A program made the translations under genes and the position numbers. Source: CAZMNY01 sp964635375 (lineage in GTDB: Bacteria; Planctomycetota; Planctomycetia; Pirellulales; Pirellulaceae). Taken from it: a stretch of DNA of 64,000 bases. Under the pieces are notes generated by a model, which saw only the letters and a list, made by a program, of their open reading frames with translations, had not been told where the DNA came from and ran no database searches. Positions 56,786 to 64,000 of the stretch are shown piece after piece. Where the stretch lies: NCBI GenBank assembly GCA_964635375.1, contig CAZWOU010000008.1, positions 13,688-77,687 on the forward strand, in the 5' to 3' direction. The number at the start of each line of letters is the position of its first letter. Position 1 is the first letter of the stretch.

Positions 56786-56863
56786 GGGTTCCCTCGCAAC
56801 ATTAGAAAAGGCAATCGTCCGCATAGCATAACGCGACGCGTAAGGCGGCGCCAAAAACATCAC

Positions 56864-57116
56864 GGCAATTGTTTGCGGACTGACTCACAGGCGATATGAT
56901 GCAGCACGTACGAGACAGGACTCGGCCGCCAGGAAGATCGCGGCCATCCCACCTTTCGCTCGCCCCATCATCGACTCAAGAGGCGCCAACTGACGAATTT
57001 TCGCTGCTTCTCACTGCTATTCGCACTATCGCTGGGACAAGATCTTTGAAGTGGACCAACCTGCGGCCCGCGATTACGAACTTCGGCGAATCGGCAACTG
57101 AGGAAAGTCGAGCCGA
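56864..57116. other. Noncoding stretch
   Basis: No gene with motifs or a good start. A frame of 78 codons at 56896-57132 has no family feature and ends in the dispersed repeat. No tRNA-like fold seen. Confidence 0.5.
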
Positions 57117-57223
57117 GTGGAGCTTGCGATGACGGGGCAGCCGATTCGGCGAAGTTGCTTGCGTTGTGCGGCGATTCTAGGTTACAAACCTCGCATTCAT
57201 TTTTTCAGCATCGCGTAGCAGGC
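57117..57223. repeat. Dispersed intergenic repeat, copy B
   Basis: Aligns end to end with 31234-31341 (see copy A). Here it is about 80 bp before the Sfp-type transferase gene. Confidence 0.75.
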
Positions 57224-57300
57224 AATCGCCACAGCACGCATGGCCGAGGGAGAAACGCTGGCGGCTCGACTCGGTCCGCCAGCATCGCAGTCAGGACGAA

Positions 57301-58062
57301 ATGACCATCGACTTTACGCCGTCTTGGCAAACAATCGAGACTCCGTGCCTGTTGCAGCCAGGCGACATACACCTCTGGTCCGTGCCGCTCGAGATTTCCG
57401 CTGACAACCAAGAGATCCTCTTCGGCCTCTTGGCGGAGGATGAGCGTCGTCGAGCCAGACGCTATTTGTTCGATGACGATCGGCGGCGTTTTATTGCCTG
57501 CCGCGGGCGGCTGAGGCGGATCTTGGCTGGGTACTTGGGCAAACAGCCTCGACAGGTTGCATTTCAATACACAGGTCTCGGCAAGCCGGCATTGGACGAC
57601 GCGAGCAACGCATCGCCGCCGTTGTTCTTCAACGTTTCGCATTCCGGTGAACTGGCCCTCGTAGCGATTACGCACGAGGGCGAGTTGGGCGCGGATGTTG
57701 AACGCCAACGATCACTCCGCGATATGCAAGGTCTGGCAACGCGTTTCTTTTCCCAACAGGAATCGAGCGGACTGTTTCGGATGGCGCCGGAGTTTCAGCC
57801 AACGGCATTTTTTCGAATCTGGACCCGCAAGGAGGCGATACTTAAGGCGACGGGCAAAGGGCTGACCTACCCGTTGCATCGGTTGACCGTTTCGTTCGGC
57901 GACGACGACCCGCCAGCCTTGCTATCCTTAGGCGACGACCCCGATGAAGCCGGCGCGTGGACGCTTCAGCACCTTGTGCCGCAGCCCGATTACGTCGCCG
58001 CGATCGCAACGCGTTTTCATCCGACCCGAATGCAGTACTGGCTTTGGGGCGATGACGACTGA
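57301..58062 (+). CDS. 4'-phosphopantetheinyl transferase, Sfp type
   Basis: 253 aa. Sfp-family motifs in order: LGKPAL, FFNVSHSGELALVAI, the metal-binding LGADVERQR and FFRIWTRKEAILKATGKGL. It moves phosphopantetheine from CoA to carrier proteins of polyketide, peptide or fatty acid synthesis. No synthase is in the window, so it probably serves genes elsewhere. Cytoplasmic; normal length for the two-domain type. Confidence 0.94.
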   Translation: MTIDFTPSWQTIETPCLLQPGDIHLWSVPLEISADNQEILFGLLAEDERRRARRYLFDDDRRRFIACRGRLRRILAGYLGKQPRQVAFQYTGLGKPALDDASNASPPLFFNVSHSGELALVAITHEGELGADVERQRSLRDMQGLATRFFSQQESSGLFRMAPEFQPTAFFRIWTRKEAILKATGKGLTYPLHRLTVSFGDDDPPALLSLGDDPDEAGAWTLQHLVPQPDYVAAIATRFHPTRMQYWLWGDDD

Positions 58063-58355
58063 TCAGTCATCGATCCGCAGCCCGCCGGCCTGGGAGGTCC
58101 GCCTTTTGGATTTTCGGTCTCACGGCCGATTCGCAACATTGCCCGTGAAACCGTATGTTTCCCTGTGCGAGTGTTGAGGTCGAGTCAAGACGTTCTGTGT
58201 TGAGATCATGTCGGCGGGTAAGATGGATGACGGAGGCGGCTTTTGCTAGACGAATCCCGGGGTAGTGCGGCGAGGCGGCAATAACTCCACGCCTGAAGTA
58301 CGATATTCAAGAATGGCCGGTGCACCGGGCGAACGCTTGAAGAAAGGAACAGACC

Positions 58356-59060
58356 ATGCGGAACTCTCTCTTAATCATTGCTATTGCAATCACGACGACT
58401 GCGGGAACGTTGGGCTCGGATTCTGGACAACCCCCCAGGCGCGGCCCCAACAGGCAGGCCGGGAATGACAAGAACCAACCTCGTACGCCGACTCCCCTTC
58501 CCAACGACAAACGTCTCTTGGCTCTGCACAAGCAGTTCATGACGGACGCCGAGAAGCTTGCTTTGGAATACGAGCGGGGCGAGGAATGGGACCGGGCGAA
58601 GGCCGTCTACCAAGAGATCTTGAAGTTGTTGCCGCAGCATACCGGCGCGGCGGCGAAGATGAAACTGCTTCGAGCCCGTGAGGCCAACGCGCACGTTCAA
58701 CGTTTCGCCATCAAGGCGGACGAAGAATGGCAGGACACCTATATCGAAGTTGAAAAAGGGCGTCCTGTTTCCATTCGGGCTGTCGGCGCCTGGACATTTA
58801 ACCTGTCGATCAAGGTCGGTCCAGACGGGATTCAGATTCCCAAGGAGTTGAAAGAGTACAACATGGGATGCCTGATCGGAGTCATTCGCACGCCGGGCGA
58901 TGCCAAACTTCAAGTCTTCGTTGTGGGCAAGGAAAAGAAGTTCGTCGCCGAGAAATCAGGACGACTGTTTCTGCGAATGTATGACATCTCGCCGCTCGAC
59001 AATGAGGGCGAATTAGGAGTCGAGGTGCGCGGCACGTACCGCTCGCTGCGAGATAATTGA
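58356..59060 (+). CDS. Small exported protein with TPR-like and lectin-like parts
   Basis: 234 aa, function not recognised. Signal peptide LLIIAIAITTTAGTLG and then a Pro/Asn/Arg-rich linker. A helical part resembling one TPR (DAEKLALEYERGEEWDRAKAVYQEIL) is followed by a beta domain (WQDTYIEVEKGRPVSIRAVGAWTF) that recalls PA-IL-type galactose-binding lectins found in planctomycetes. SD: AGAAAGGAA close to the ATG. A periplasmic or outer-surface binding role is inferred. Confidence 0.7.
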   Translation: MRNSLLIIAIAITTTAGTLGSDSGQPPRRGPNRQAGNDKNQPRTPTPLPNDKRLLALHKQFMTDAEKLALEYERGEEWDRAKAVYQEILKLLPQHTGAAAKMKLLRAREANAHVQRFAIKADEEWQDTYIEVEKGRPVSIRAVGAWTFNLSIKVGPDGIQIPKELKEYNMGCLIGVIRTPGDAKLQVFVVGKEKKFVAEKSGRLFLRMYDISPLDNEGELGVEVRGTYRSLRDN

Positions 59061-59132
59061 CGAATTCCCGTCGGAGCATGGCTCCTTTGATGCACAGGCA
59101 CTGAAATATCTGCGCGCCCCTGCGACTTGCCC

Positions 59133-59825
59133 TTAGACGGCGGAGACCACGGCATCGGGCGAAACGGGCCGAATGGGAAGATCATCATAGTTGGCTAGGT
59201 CGATCACTACCGGGTCGGCCTTCGGCTTGCCGCGTAGTCGAATCTCGACAATGGGTCGATCATATTGCTCGCGGTTCGTCCGCAACACGCGACCGACCAT
59301 CTCGTCGCCAATGGAAACCGCCGAACCGATTGGGAACAGCGAGACACAACGCAGCAGACCCCGTACGGCATTGGAATCGTATAAGCCGGCACGAGCGTCC
59401 TGGACCAGTTTTTCGATGGCAAAATAGGGCATCATGGCATCCCGGTGCGGTCTTGGAGAGACCATCGCGACAAACGCGTCCGCGACCGCGGCGATCTTGG
59501 CTAGGGCGTGAATCTGGTTGGCGCCGCGACCTCGAGGGTAGCCCTGTCCATCACATCGTTCGTGCATCTGGTAGGCAACCATCAGCGACTCGGGCGGGAT
59601 CATGTCCGCCTCGCGGCGGAGCAACTCAAACGTGTGCAGAGGATGCGACGCGACTTCGCTGAAGTCGGCCGCACTAAACATTCGATCCGTGTCAAAACCT
59701 GTCTTCCGCACCGACAGCATGCCAACATCATGAACGATGCAACCCAGGCTCAACTTCAACAGAGTCTCTTCGTCAAATCCTAGCGTCGACGCAATCGAGG
59801 CAGAAAGCACCGCCACCCGCAGTCC
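59133..59825 (-). CDS. HD-GYP phosphodiesterase, N-terminus lost at sequence junction
   Basis: About 230 aa remain. Motifs of an HD-GYP cyclic-di-GMP phosphodiesterase: CIVHDVGML (HD), a downstream HPLHTFELL, and HERCDGQGYPRG with GYP. The usual N-terminal His plus helix (H-G-L-R-V-A-type) is broken: the frame reads SQGLRVAVLSASIAS and the preceding sequence is foreign. A short C-terminal extension (RPIVEIRLRGKPKADPVVIDL) is typical of planctomycete members. The true start is missing, so this is a fragment ending at the junction near 59826. Confidence 0.82.
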   Translation of the reverse strand, partial: GLRVAVLSASIASTLGFDEETLLKLSLGCIVHDVGMLSVRKTGFDTDRMFSAADFSEVASHPLHTFELLRREADMIPPESLMVAYQMHERCDGQGYPRGRGANQIHALAKIAAVADAFVAMVSPRPHRDAMMPYFAIEKLVQDARAGLYDSNAVRGLLRCVSLFPIGSAVSIGDEMVGRVLRTNREQYDRPIVEIRLRGKPKADPVVIDLANYDDLPIRPVSPDAVVSAV

Positions 59826-59832
59826 TTGGGAA
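59826..59832. other. Junction between unrelated genomes
   Basis: To the left is planctomycete sequence; to the right, GC-rich genes with different codon use. The HD-GYP gene stops matching its family here, and a ribosome site (GGGAGGAGAG) for the next gene starts a few bases later. No N run marks it. See findings. Confidence 0.7.
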
Positions 59833-59842
59833 GGGAGGAGAG

Positions 59843-61000
59843 ATGGTCGAACGGAACGCGCTGCCATTCACGCTCGAGGAGTATGCCGGGCGCCTCGCCC
59901 GGGTGCGCGCCAACATGGAGGCGGCCGGCGTCGAGGTCATGCTGACGACCGTGCCAGAGAACATCGTTTACCTCACGGGCTACCACTCCCTCGGCTACTT
60001 CACGTACCAGCTCCTCGTAGTCTCACTCGGTGAGGCCCCGATCCTCCTGACCCGCGCCCTCAACATGGAGAAGGCGCAGGTCGATAGCTGCATCGAGAAC
60101 ATCGAGGGATACCGCGATACCGAAGACCCCGACGACGCCACCTACCGGGTTCTCGAGAGCCACGGTTTCCTGAACAAGAGGCTGGGCAACCAGGACGACG
60201 CCTGGTTCTTCTCCGTCGCCCGCTACAAGAAGCTCATGACGCGCCTGGGCGTGGGCGACCTCACCGATTGCTCGGGCCTCGTCGAGGAGGCGCGGCGCGT
60301 CAAATCGGCGCGCGAGATCGACTATATCCGCGAGGCCGGGCGCTACTGCGCCGCCGCCCTCGATGGGGCTATCGCCGTTGTCGCCCCTGGCGTGCTGGAG
60401 ACGGAGGTCTCGGCCGCGGCCCATTACGACATGCATAAGGCCGGCAGCGAGTATCTCGGGCACTCGGCCCAGTTCGTGGCCGGCACGGCCGCGGGCCTCG
60501 CCTTCGAATGTGCCGAGCGCCGGCCGATCGGAGACAGCGACGTCGTCTACATGGAGGCGGGCGGCACCCACAACCGCTACAACGCCATGCTCTCACGCAC
60601 CGTCATCGTCGGTGACCCCGACCCCAAGTTCACGCCGATGGCCGAGGCTTCGCGCGACGGGCTCAACGCCGCCAAGGCGCTCATCCGTTCGGGCGCCACC
60701 TCGCACGAGGTGGACCGCGCCGCGCGCGAGACGATCGCCAAGGCGGGCTTCGCCGAATACTTTGCCCACCGGACGGGCTACTCGATCGGCATCGGCTTCC
60801 CGCCCGACTGGGGCGAGGGGCGGCTCATGAGCATCAACGAGAACGACGAGACCGTGCTCGAGGCCGGCATGTGTTTCCATCTGATACCCGACATGAAGAA
60901 GGCGGGGGAGGGCGGCGTCGTCTTCAGCGAATCCCTCGCCGTGACCGAGGACGGCTACGAGCTCCTGACCCCCTACTCCCAGGAGATTTTCCGCAAGTGA
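59843..61000 (+). CDS. M24/creatinase-family protein with altered metal site
   Basis: 385 aa, ATG at 59843 after a strong GGGAGGAGAG site. N-terminal creatinase domain (to about 160), then the pita-bread M24 domain. Metal ligands of true aminopeptidases differ: D-to-E in YMEAGG (E238) and the second Asp replaced (RYNAMLSRT, N247). H in AHRTGYSIGIGFPPDWGEG and both late Glu are kept. This pattern resembles ectoine hydrolase or creatinase branches, where the metal is missing or different, more than Xaa-Pro peptidase. It is translationally coupled to the gamma-glutamyltransferase (GTGA overlap). Confidence 0.85.
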   Translation: MVERNALPFTLEEYAGRLARVRANMEAAGVEVMLTTVPENIVYLTGYHSLGYFTYQLLVVSLGEAPILLTRALNMEKAQVDSCIENIEGYRDTEDPDDATYRVLESHGFLNKRLGNQDDAWFFSVARYKKLMTRLGVGDLTDCSGLVEEARRVKSAREIDYIREAGRYCAAALDGAIAVVAPGVLETEVSAAAHYDMHKAGSEYLGHSAQFVAGTAAGLAFECAERRPIGDSDVVYMEAGGTHNRYNAMLSRTVIVGDPDPKFTPMAEASRDGLNAAKALIRSGATSHEVDRAARETIAKAGFAEYFAHRTGYSIGIGFPPDWGEGRLMSINENDETVLEAGMCFHLIPDMKKAGEGGVVFSESLAVTEDGYELLTPYSQEIFRK

Positions 61001-62589
61001 ACGGCCCCGAGGGACCGGCCGGCCAAGCATTCGTTCACCGGCCCATCGTCATGGGTCGGCGTGGCATGGTCGTGGCCGGGCACCATCTGGCGGCGGAGGC
61101 CGGGGCGCGGGTGCTGGCGGACGGCGGCAACGCCATGGATGCCGCCGTGACCGCCGCGGCCGCCCTCTCCGCCGCCATTCCCTTCATGAACGGGGTCGGC
61201 GGCGATTGCTTCGCCCTGTGGCTCGATGCGGCGCGGGGAGAGGCGCAGACCATCAACGGCAGCGGCGGCGCGCCCGCCGCCGCCACCATCGATGCCTACC
61301 GCGCCCGCGGCCTCGAACGGGTGCCCACGCGCGGGCCGCTCTCAATCTCAGTGCCCGGCGCCCCCCACGCCTGGGCCGAGGCCCTGGCCCGTTTCGGCAC
61401 CATCCCCCTTGGCGCGGCGCTCCGCCCCGCCATCGAGATCGCCGACGGCGGCCTGCCCGTGGACCGGGTGCTGCGCGGTTTTCTGAACGGTCCCGTCTAC
61501 GCCGGTCTCGCCGCCGACCAGCCCGCCCTCGCCGCCGCCTTCGGCCCGCCCGGCGGCCGTCGCCTGGGCGAGGTGATCCGCCAGCCCGCCCTCGCCGAAA
61601 GCCTGGGCCGCATTGCCGCCGAGGGCGTGGGGGCGCTCTATGGCGGCGGACTAGGGGCGGCGCTCGCCGCGGACCTCGCGGACGCCGGCGCCGTCCTCGC
61701 GAACGACGACCTCGCGGGCCACCGCACGCTCCTGCAAGCCCCGCTCACCGCCACCTACCGGGGCCATGAGGTCTTGAGCGCACCCCCCAACACCCAGGGC
61801 ATCGCCCTCTCGCTCCTCCTCGCCCTGCTCGACCGGGCAGATGGCGGCGATGAGCCATCCCTGGTCCGTTTTCTGCGCCTGAAGCACCTCGCATTCGCCG
61901 CGCGCGACCGCCGCTTGGGCGATCCGGGCTTGGCCGGCGATCTGCAGCCTCTGTTGAGCCCGGGGGCCCTCTCCTCCCTCGACGCCTATGGCGATCTCGG
62001 GCCGCCCGGACAGCCCGCAACCGGCCCGCACGGCGGCGACACCACGACCGTCGTCGCCATGGACGCGGCCGGCAATGCGGTCAGCTGGGTGCAGAGCTTG
62101 TTCGAGGAATTCGGCAGCGGCGTCATCTCGCCCGGAACCGGCATCGTGCTCCAGAATCGCCTCAGCCTCGCCTCCCTCGTGCCCGGTGGCCCCAACAGCC
62201 TGGCACCCGGCCGGAGGCCCTTCCACACCCTCTGCCCCGCGTTGGTGCTCGAAGATAGGCGCTGCCGCCTCGCGATCGCCACCCCTGGCGACCACGGCCA
62301 GCCCCAGACGATCGCCCAGGTGCTGTCCCACATCCTCGAAGGCGGCCTCGACGTGCAGGTCGCCATCGAGGCGCCCCGCATCCGCCATGACGATGGCGCC
62401 GACGTGATGCACGAGAGCCGCTTCGATCCCGTGGCGCTTGCCCCCCTCGAGGGCGCGGGATATGTGTCGGTGGACGTGGGCGGCTGGTCGCGCGTCATGG
62501 GCGGTGTCTGCGCCATCCACTGCCCGGACGGCGGCGTGCGGATGGGTGGCGCCGATCCTCGCCGCGCCGCCTACGCGGCGGCGGAATAA
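60997..62589 (+). CDS. Gamma-glutamyltransferase
   Basis: 530 aa from the GTG at 60997, which overlaps the M24 stop. Features: GHHLAAEAGARVLADGGNAMDAAVTAAA, GVGGDCFALW, the nucleophile region GGDTTTVVAMD with Thr349 as the probable catalytic Thr that appears after self-cleavage, and a late GDHGQPQTIAQV segment. No signal peptide, so probably cytoplasmic. It removes or transfers a gamma-glutamyl group. Together with the M24 protein and dgcN/dgcA this suggests use of gamma-glutamyl or D-glutamyl compounds. Confidence 0.92.
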   Translation: MNGPEGPAGQAFVHRPIVMGRRGMVVAGHHLAAEAGARVLADGGNAMDAAVTAAAALSAAIPFMNGVGGDCFALWLDAARGEAQTINGSGGAPAAATIDAYRARGLERVPTRGPLSISVPGAPHAWAEALARFGTIPLGAALRPAIEIADGGLPVDRVLRGFLNGPVYAGLAADQPALAAAFGPPGGRRLGEVIRQPALAESLGRIAAEGVGALYGGGLGAALAADLADAGAVLANDDLAGHRTLLQAPLTATYRGHEVLSAPPNTQGIALSLLLALLDRADGGDEPSLVRFLRLKHLAFAARDRRLGDPGLAGDLQPLLSPGALSSLDAYGDLGPPGQPATGPHGGDTTTVVAMDAAGNAVSWVQSLFEEFGSGVISPGTGIVLQNRLSLASLVPGGPNSLAPGRRPFHTLCPALVLEDRRCRLAIATPGDHGQPQTIAQVLSHILEGGLDVQVAIEAPRIRHDDGADVMHESRFDPVALAPLEGAGYVSVDVGGWSRVMGGVCAIHCPDGGVRMGGADPRRAAYAAAE

Positions 62590-62599
62590 GCCAGGCGTT

Positions 62600-63580
62600 T
62601 CAGCCCCAGAGGGCCGGTTCGGGCGGATCGACGCGGCTGCCCTCGAAGCGCAGGCCATCCGGCCTGTCCTCGGCCAGCAGGAGGGGGCCGTCGAGGTCCA
62701 CCAACTCGGCCCCCTGGGCGACGAGGCTGGCGGGGGCCATGGCGAGGGAGGTCGCGATCATGCACCCCACCATGATGCCGAAGCCCCGGTCGCGCGCGGC
62801 CGCGCGCAGGCGGAGCGCCTCGGTGAGGCCGCCGGTCTTGTCGAGCTTGATGTTGATCATGTCGTAGCGGCCCACGAGGCCGTCGAGGGACGCGGTATCG
62901 TGGCAGGATTCGTCGGCGCAGACCGGAATGGGCCGGTCGAGCGTGGCGAGGGCCGCGTCGTCCGCCGCCGGCAGGGGCTGTTCGATCATGGCGACGCCGA
63001 GCTCGGCGAGCTTGGGAGCGAAGGCCTCGAACTCGGCCGCCGTCCAGCCCTCGTTGGCATCGACGATGAGGCGGGCGTGGGGGGCGCCTTCGCGCACGGC
63101 CGCGACTCGGTCTAGATCGCCCGCGCCCGCGAGCTTGAGCTTGAGGAGGGGCCGGGCGGCGTTCTCCGCCGCTGCGGCCCCCATCGTCTCGGGGCTGTCG
63201 AGGGAGAGAGTGTAGGCGGTGGTGAGCGGCCCCGGCGCCTCGAGGCCCGCGATTAGCCAGGCCGGCCGGCCCGTCCGCTTGGCTTCCAAGTCCCAGAAGG
63301 CGCAGTCGAGGGCGTTGCGCGCCGCCCCCGGCGGCAGCGCCCCTTGCAGCCCCGCGCGGTCGAGCCCGGTTTCAAGCCGCGCGTGCAGCCCCTCGATTGC
63401 CGCCATCACACCCTCCACTGTCTCGCCATAGCGCGGATAGGGCACGCATTCGCCGCGCCCCACGGCGCCGTCCGCGGTCAATTCGGCGATCACCACCTCG
63501 GCCGCCGTCTTGCTGCCGCGGGAGATGGTGAATGCGCCGCGGATCGGCCAGGATTCGCGGGCGACGGCGAGGGTGGGCAC
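62600..63580 (-). CDS. dgcA: N-acetyl-D-glutamate racemase-like enolase-superfamily enzyme (DgcA-like)
   Basis: 326 aa, muconate-lactonizing subgroup of the enolase superfamily. Visible features: LKLKLAG (catalytic Lys pair), IVDANEGW, MIEQPL, CADES as metal ligands, then INIKLDKTGG (Lys). This fits L-Ala-D/L-Glu epimerases and the related DgcA. Next to a DgcN homologue it is more likely to racemise N-acetyl-D-glutamate to the L form. It is convergent with the gamma-glutamyltransferase gene (10 bp apart). Confidence 0.85.
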   Translation of the reverse strand: MPTLAVARESWPIRGAFTISRGSKTAAEVVIAELTADGAVGRGECVPYPRYGETVEGVMAAIEGLHARLETGLDRAGLQGALPPGAARNALDCAFWDLEAKRTGRPAWLIAGLEAPGPLTTAYTLSLDSPETMGAAAAENAARPLLKLKLAGAGDLDRVAAVREGAPHARLIVDANEGWTAAEFEAFAPKLAELGVAMIEQPLPAADDAALATLDRPIPVCADESCHDTASLDGLVGRYDMINIKLDKTGGLTEALRLRAAARDRGFGIMVGCMIATSLAMAPASLVAQGAELVDLDGPLLLAEDRPDGLRFEGSRVDPPEPALWG

Positions 63581-63582
63581 GG

Positions 63583-64000
63583 TCAGGCGAGGTTGTCGAC
63601 GATCGCCGCCACGCCGCCCCGCACGGGATCGACTGTGGGCAGGCCGAGCTCGTCTTCAGTCGCGCGCAGGTAGTCCGTGGCCGCCGCGTCGTCGAGGCCC
63701 GAGGTGTTAATCGAGACGCCGATACAACGGACGGCCGGGTTGGTGAGGCGGCAAGCGGCGAGTTGCGCCTCCATGCAGGCACGGACGGTGGGCATGGGGT
63801 AGTCCGGCAGGCCACGCATGTGGGGCCGCGTGGGCTCATGGCAGATCACCAGCACGTCCGCCTGCGCCCCGTGGGCGAGGCCGAGGGTCACGCCTGCGTA
63901 GGAGGCGTGGAGGAGAGAGCCCTGGCCTTCGATCACGTCCCAGTGGTCGTCGTCGGCCTCGGGCGCCAGCCATTCGACCGCGCCCGAGATGAAGTCTGCC
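63583..64000 (-). CDS. dgcN: DgcN-family (DUF1611) N-acyltransferase, C-terminal part
   Basis: About 139 codons inside the window; the gene continues past the right edge. The frame reads HWDVIEGQGSLLHASYAGVTLG, HEPTRPHMRG, GVSINTS and TEDELGLPTVDPVRGG, as in DUF1611/DgcN proteins. DgcN is reported to acylate D-glutamate with acetyl-CoA. It lies two bases upstream of dgcA, the known arrangement. Confidence 0.88.
   Translation of the reverse strand, partial: ADFISGAVEWLAPEADDDHWDVIEGQGSLLHASYAGVTLGLAHGAQADVLVICHEPTRPHMRGLPDYPMPTVRACMEAQLAACRLTNPAVRCIGVSINTSGLDDAAATDYLRATEDELGLPTVDPVRGGVAAIVDNLA

Noticed and set aside
1..64000. tRNA, rRNA, prophage or integrase genes
   Set aside because: I saw no tRNA-like cloverleaf, rRNA segment, transposase or phage gene in the intergenic regions I read; short or unusual ones could have been missed.

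Overview
The first ~59.8 kb looks like a chromosome segment from a planctomycete, probably Pirellulales-like. The evidence is the family content: paired DUF1549/DUF1553 and DUF1501 genes, a DUF1592-type/DUF1552 pair, a TIGR02603-type heme protein, four sulfatases, PQQ-like propellers, many Tat or Sec leaders and short dispersed hairpin repeats. Two 100-N gaps, both inside short tandem coding repeats, indicate a scaffolded draft or metagenome assembly. From about 59,826 the sequence changes abruptly to GC-rich, proteobacterium-like genes, and an HD-GYP gene is cut at its first helix. I read this as a probable assembly chimera.

Layout. 1-5.5 kb: start of a PSD1-type cytochrome gene, a cyanophycinase-like peptidase, then a DUF1587/1595/1592/1588/1585 cytochrome protein. 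5.5-15 kb: DUF1552 protein, three consecutive sulfatases with a tiny zinc-ribbon gene between the first two, a DinB/LysE divergent pair and a fourth sulfatase. 15-28 kb: short RecQ, TIGR01777 epimerase, beta-propeller, DUF485 plus SSS symporter, a large unknown membrane-anchored protein, queC, a tandem metallo-beta-lactamase-fold protein, a transglutaminase-elicitor-like protein and a secreted hexapeptide-repeat protein. 28-36 kb: DUF1549/1553-DUF1501-PPC operon and an SDR. 36-38 kb: a peroxiredoxin-like gene with an in-frame TGA at the catalytic cysteine, then an RlmM-like methyltransferase. 38-53 kb: two further DUF1549/1553 + DUF1501 pairs, a PQQ propeller and a large PVC heme protein. 53-59.8 kb: LarA-like racemase, MFS transporter, amidohydrolase, Sfp-type transferase, small secreted protein and the HD-GYP fragment. 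59.8-64 kb: a creatinase-like M24 protein and gamma-glutamyltransferase operon, convergent with dgcA and dgcN of N-acetyl-D-glutamate metabolism.

The planctomycete genes together suggest an exported apparatus for breaking down sulfated and complex polymers: sulfatases, heme-binding giant proteins, Tat-exported DUF1501/1552 partners and solute uptake. The most striking signal is the likely selenoprotein at 36117-36683: UGA replaces the first Cys of a WCxxC motif, with a SECIS-like hairpin 21 nt downstream. Second is a QueC that has lost all four zinc-binding cysteines while the rest of the protein is intact.
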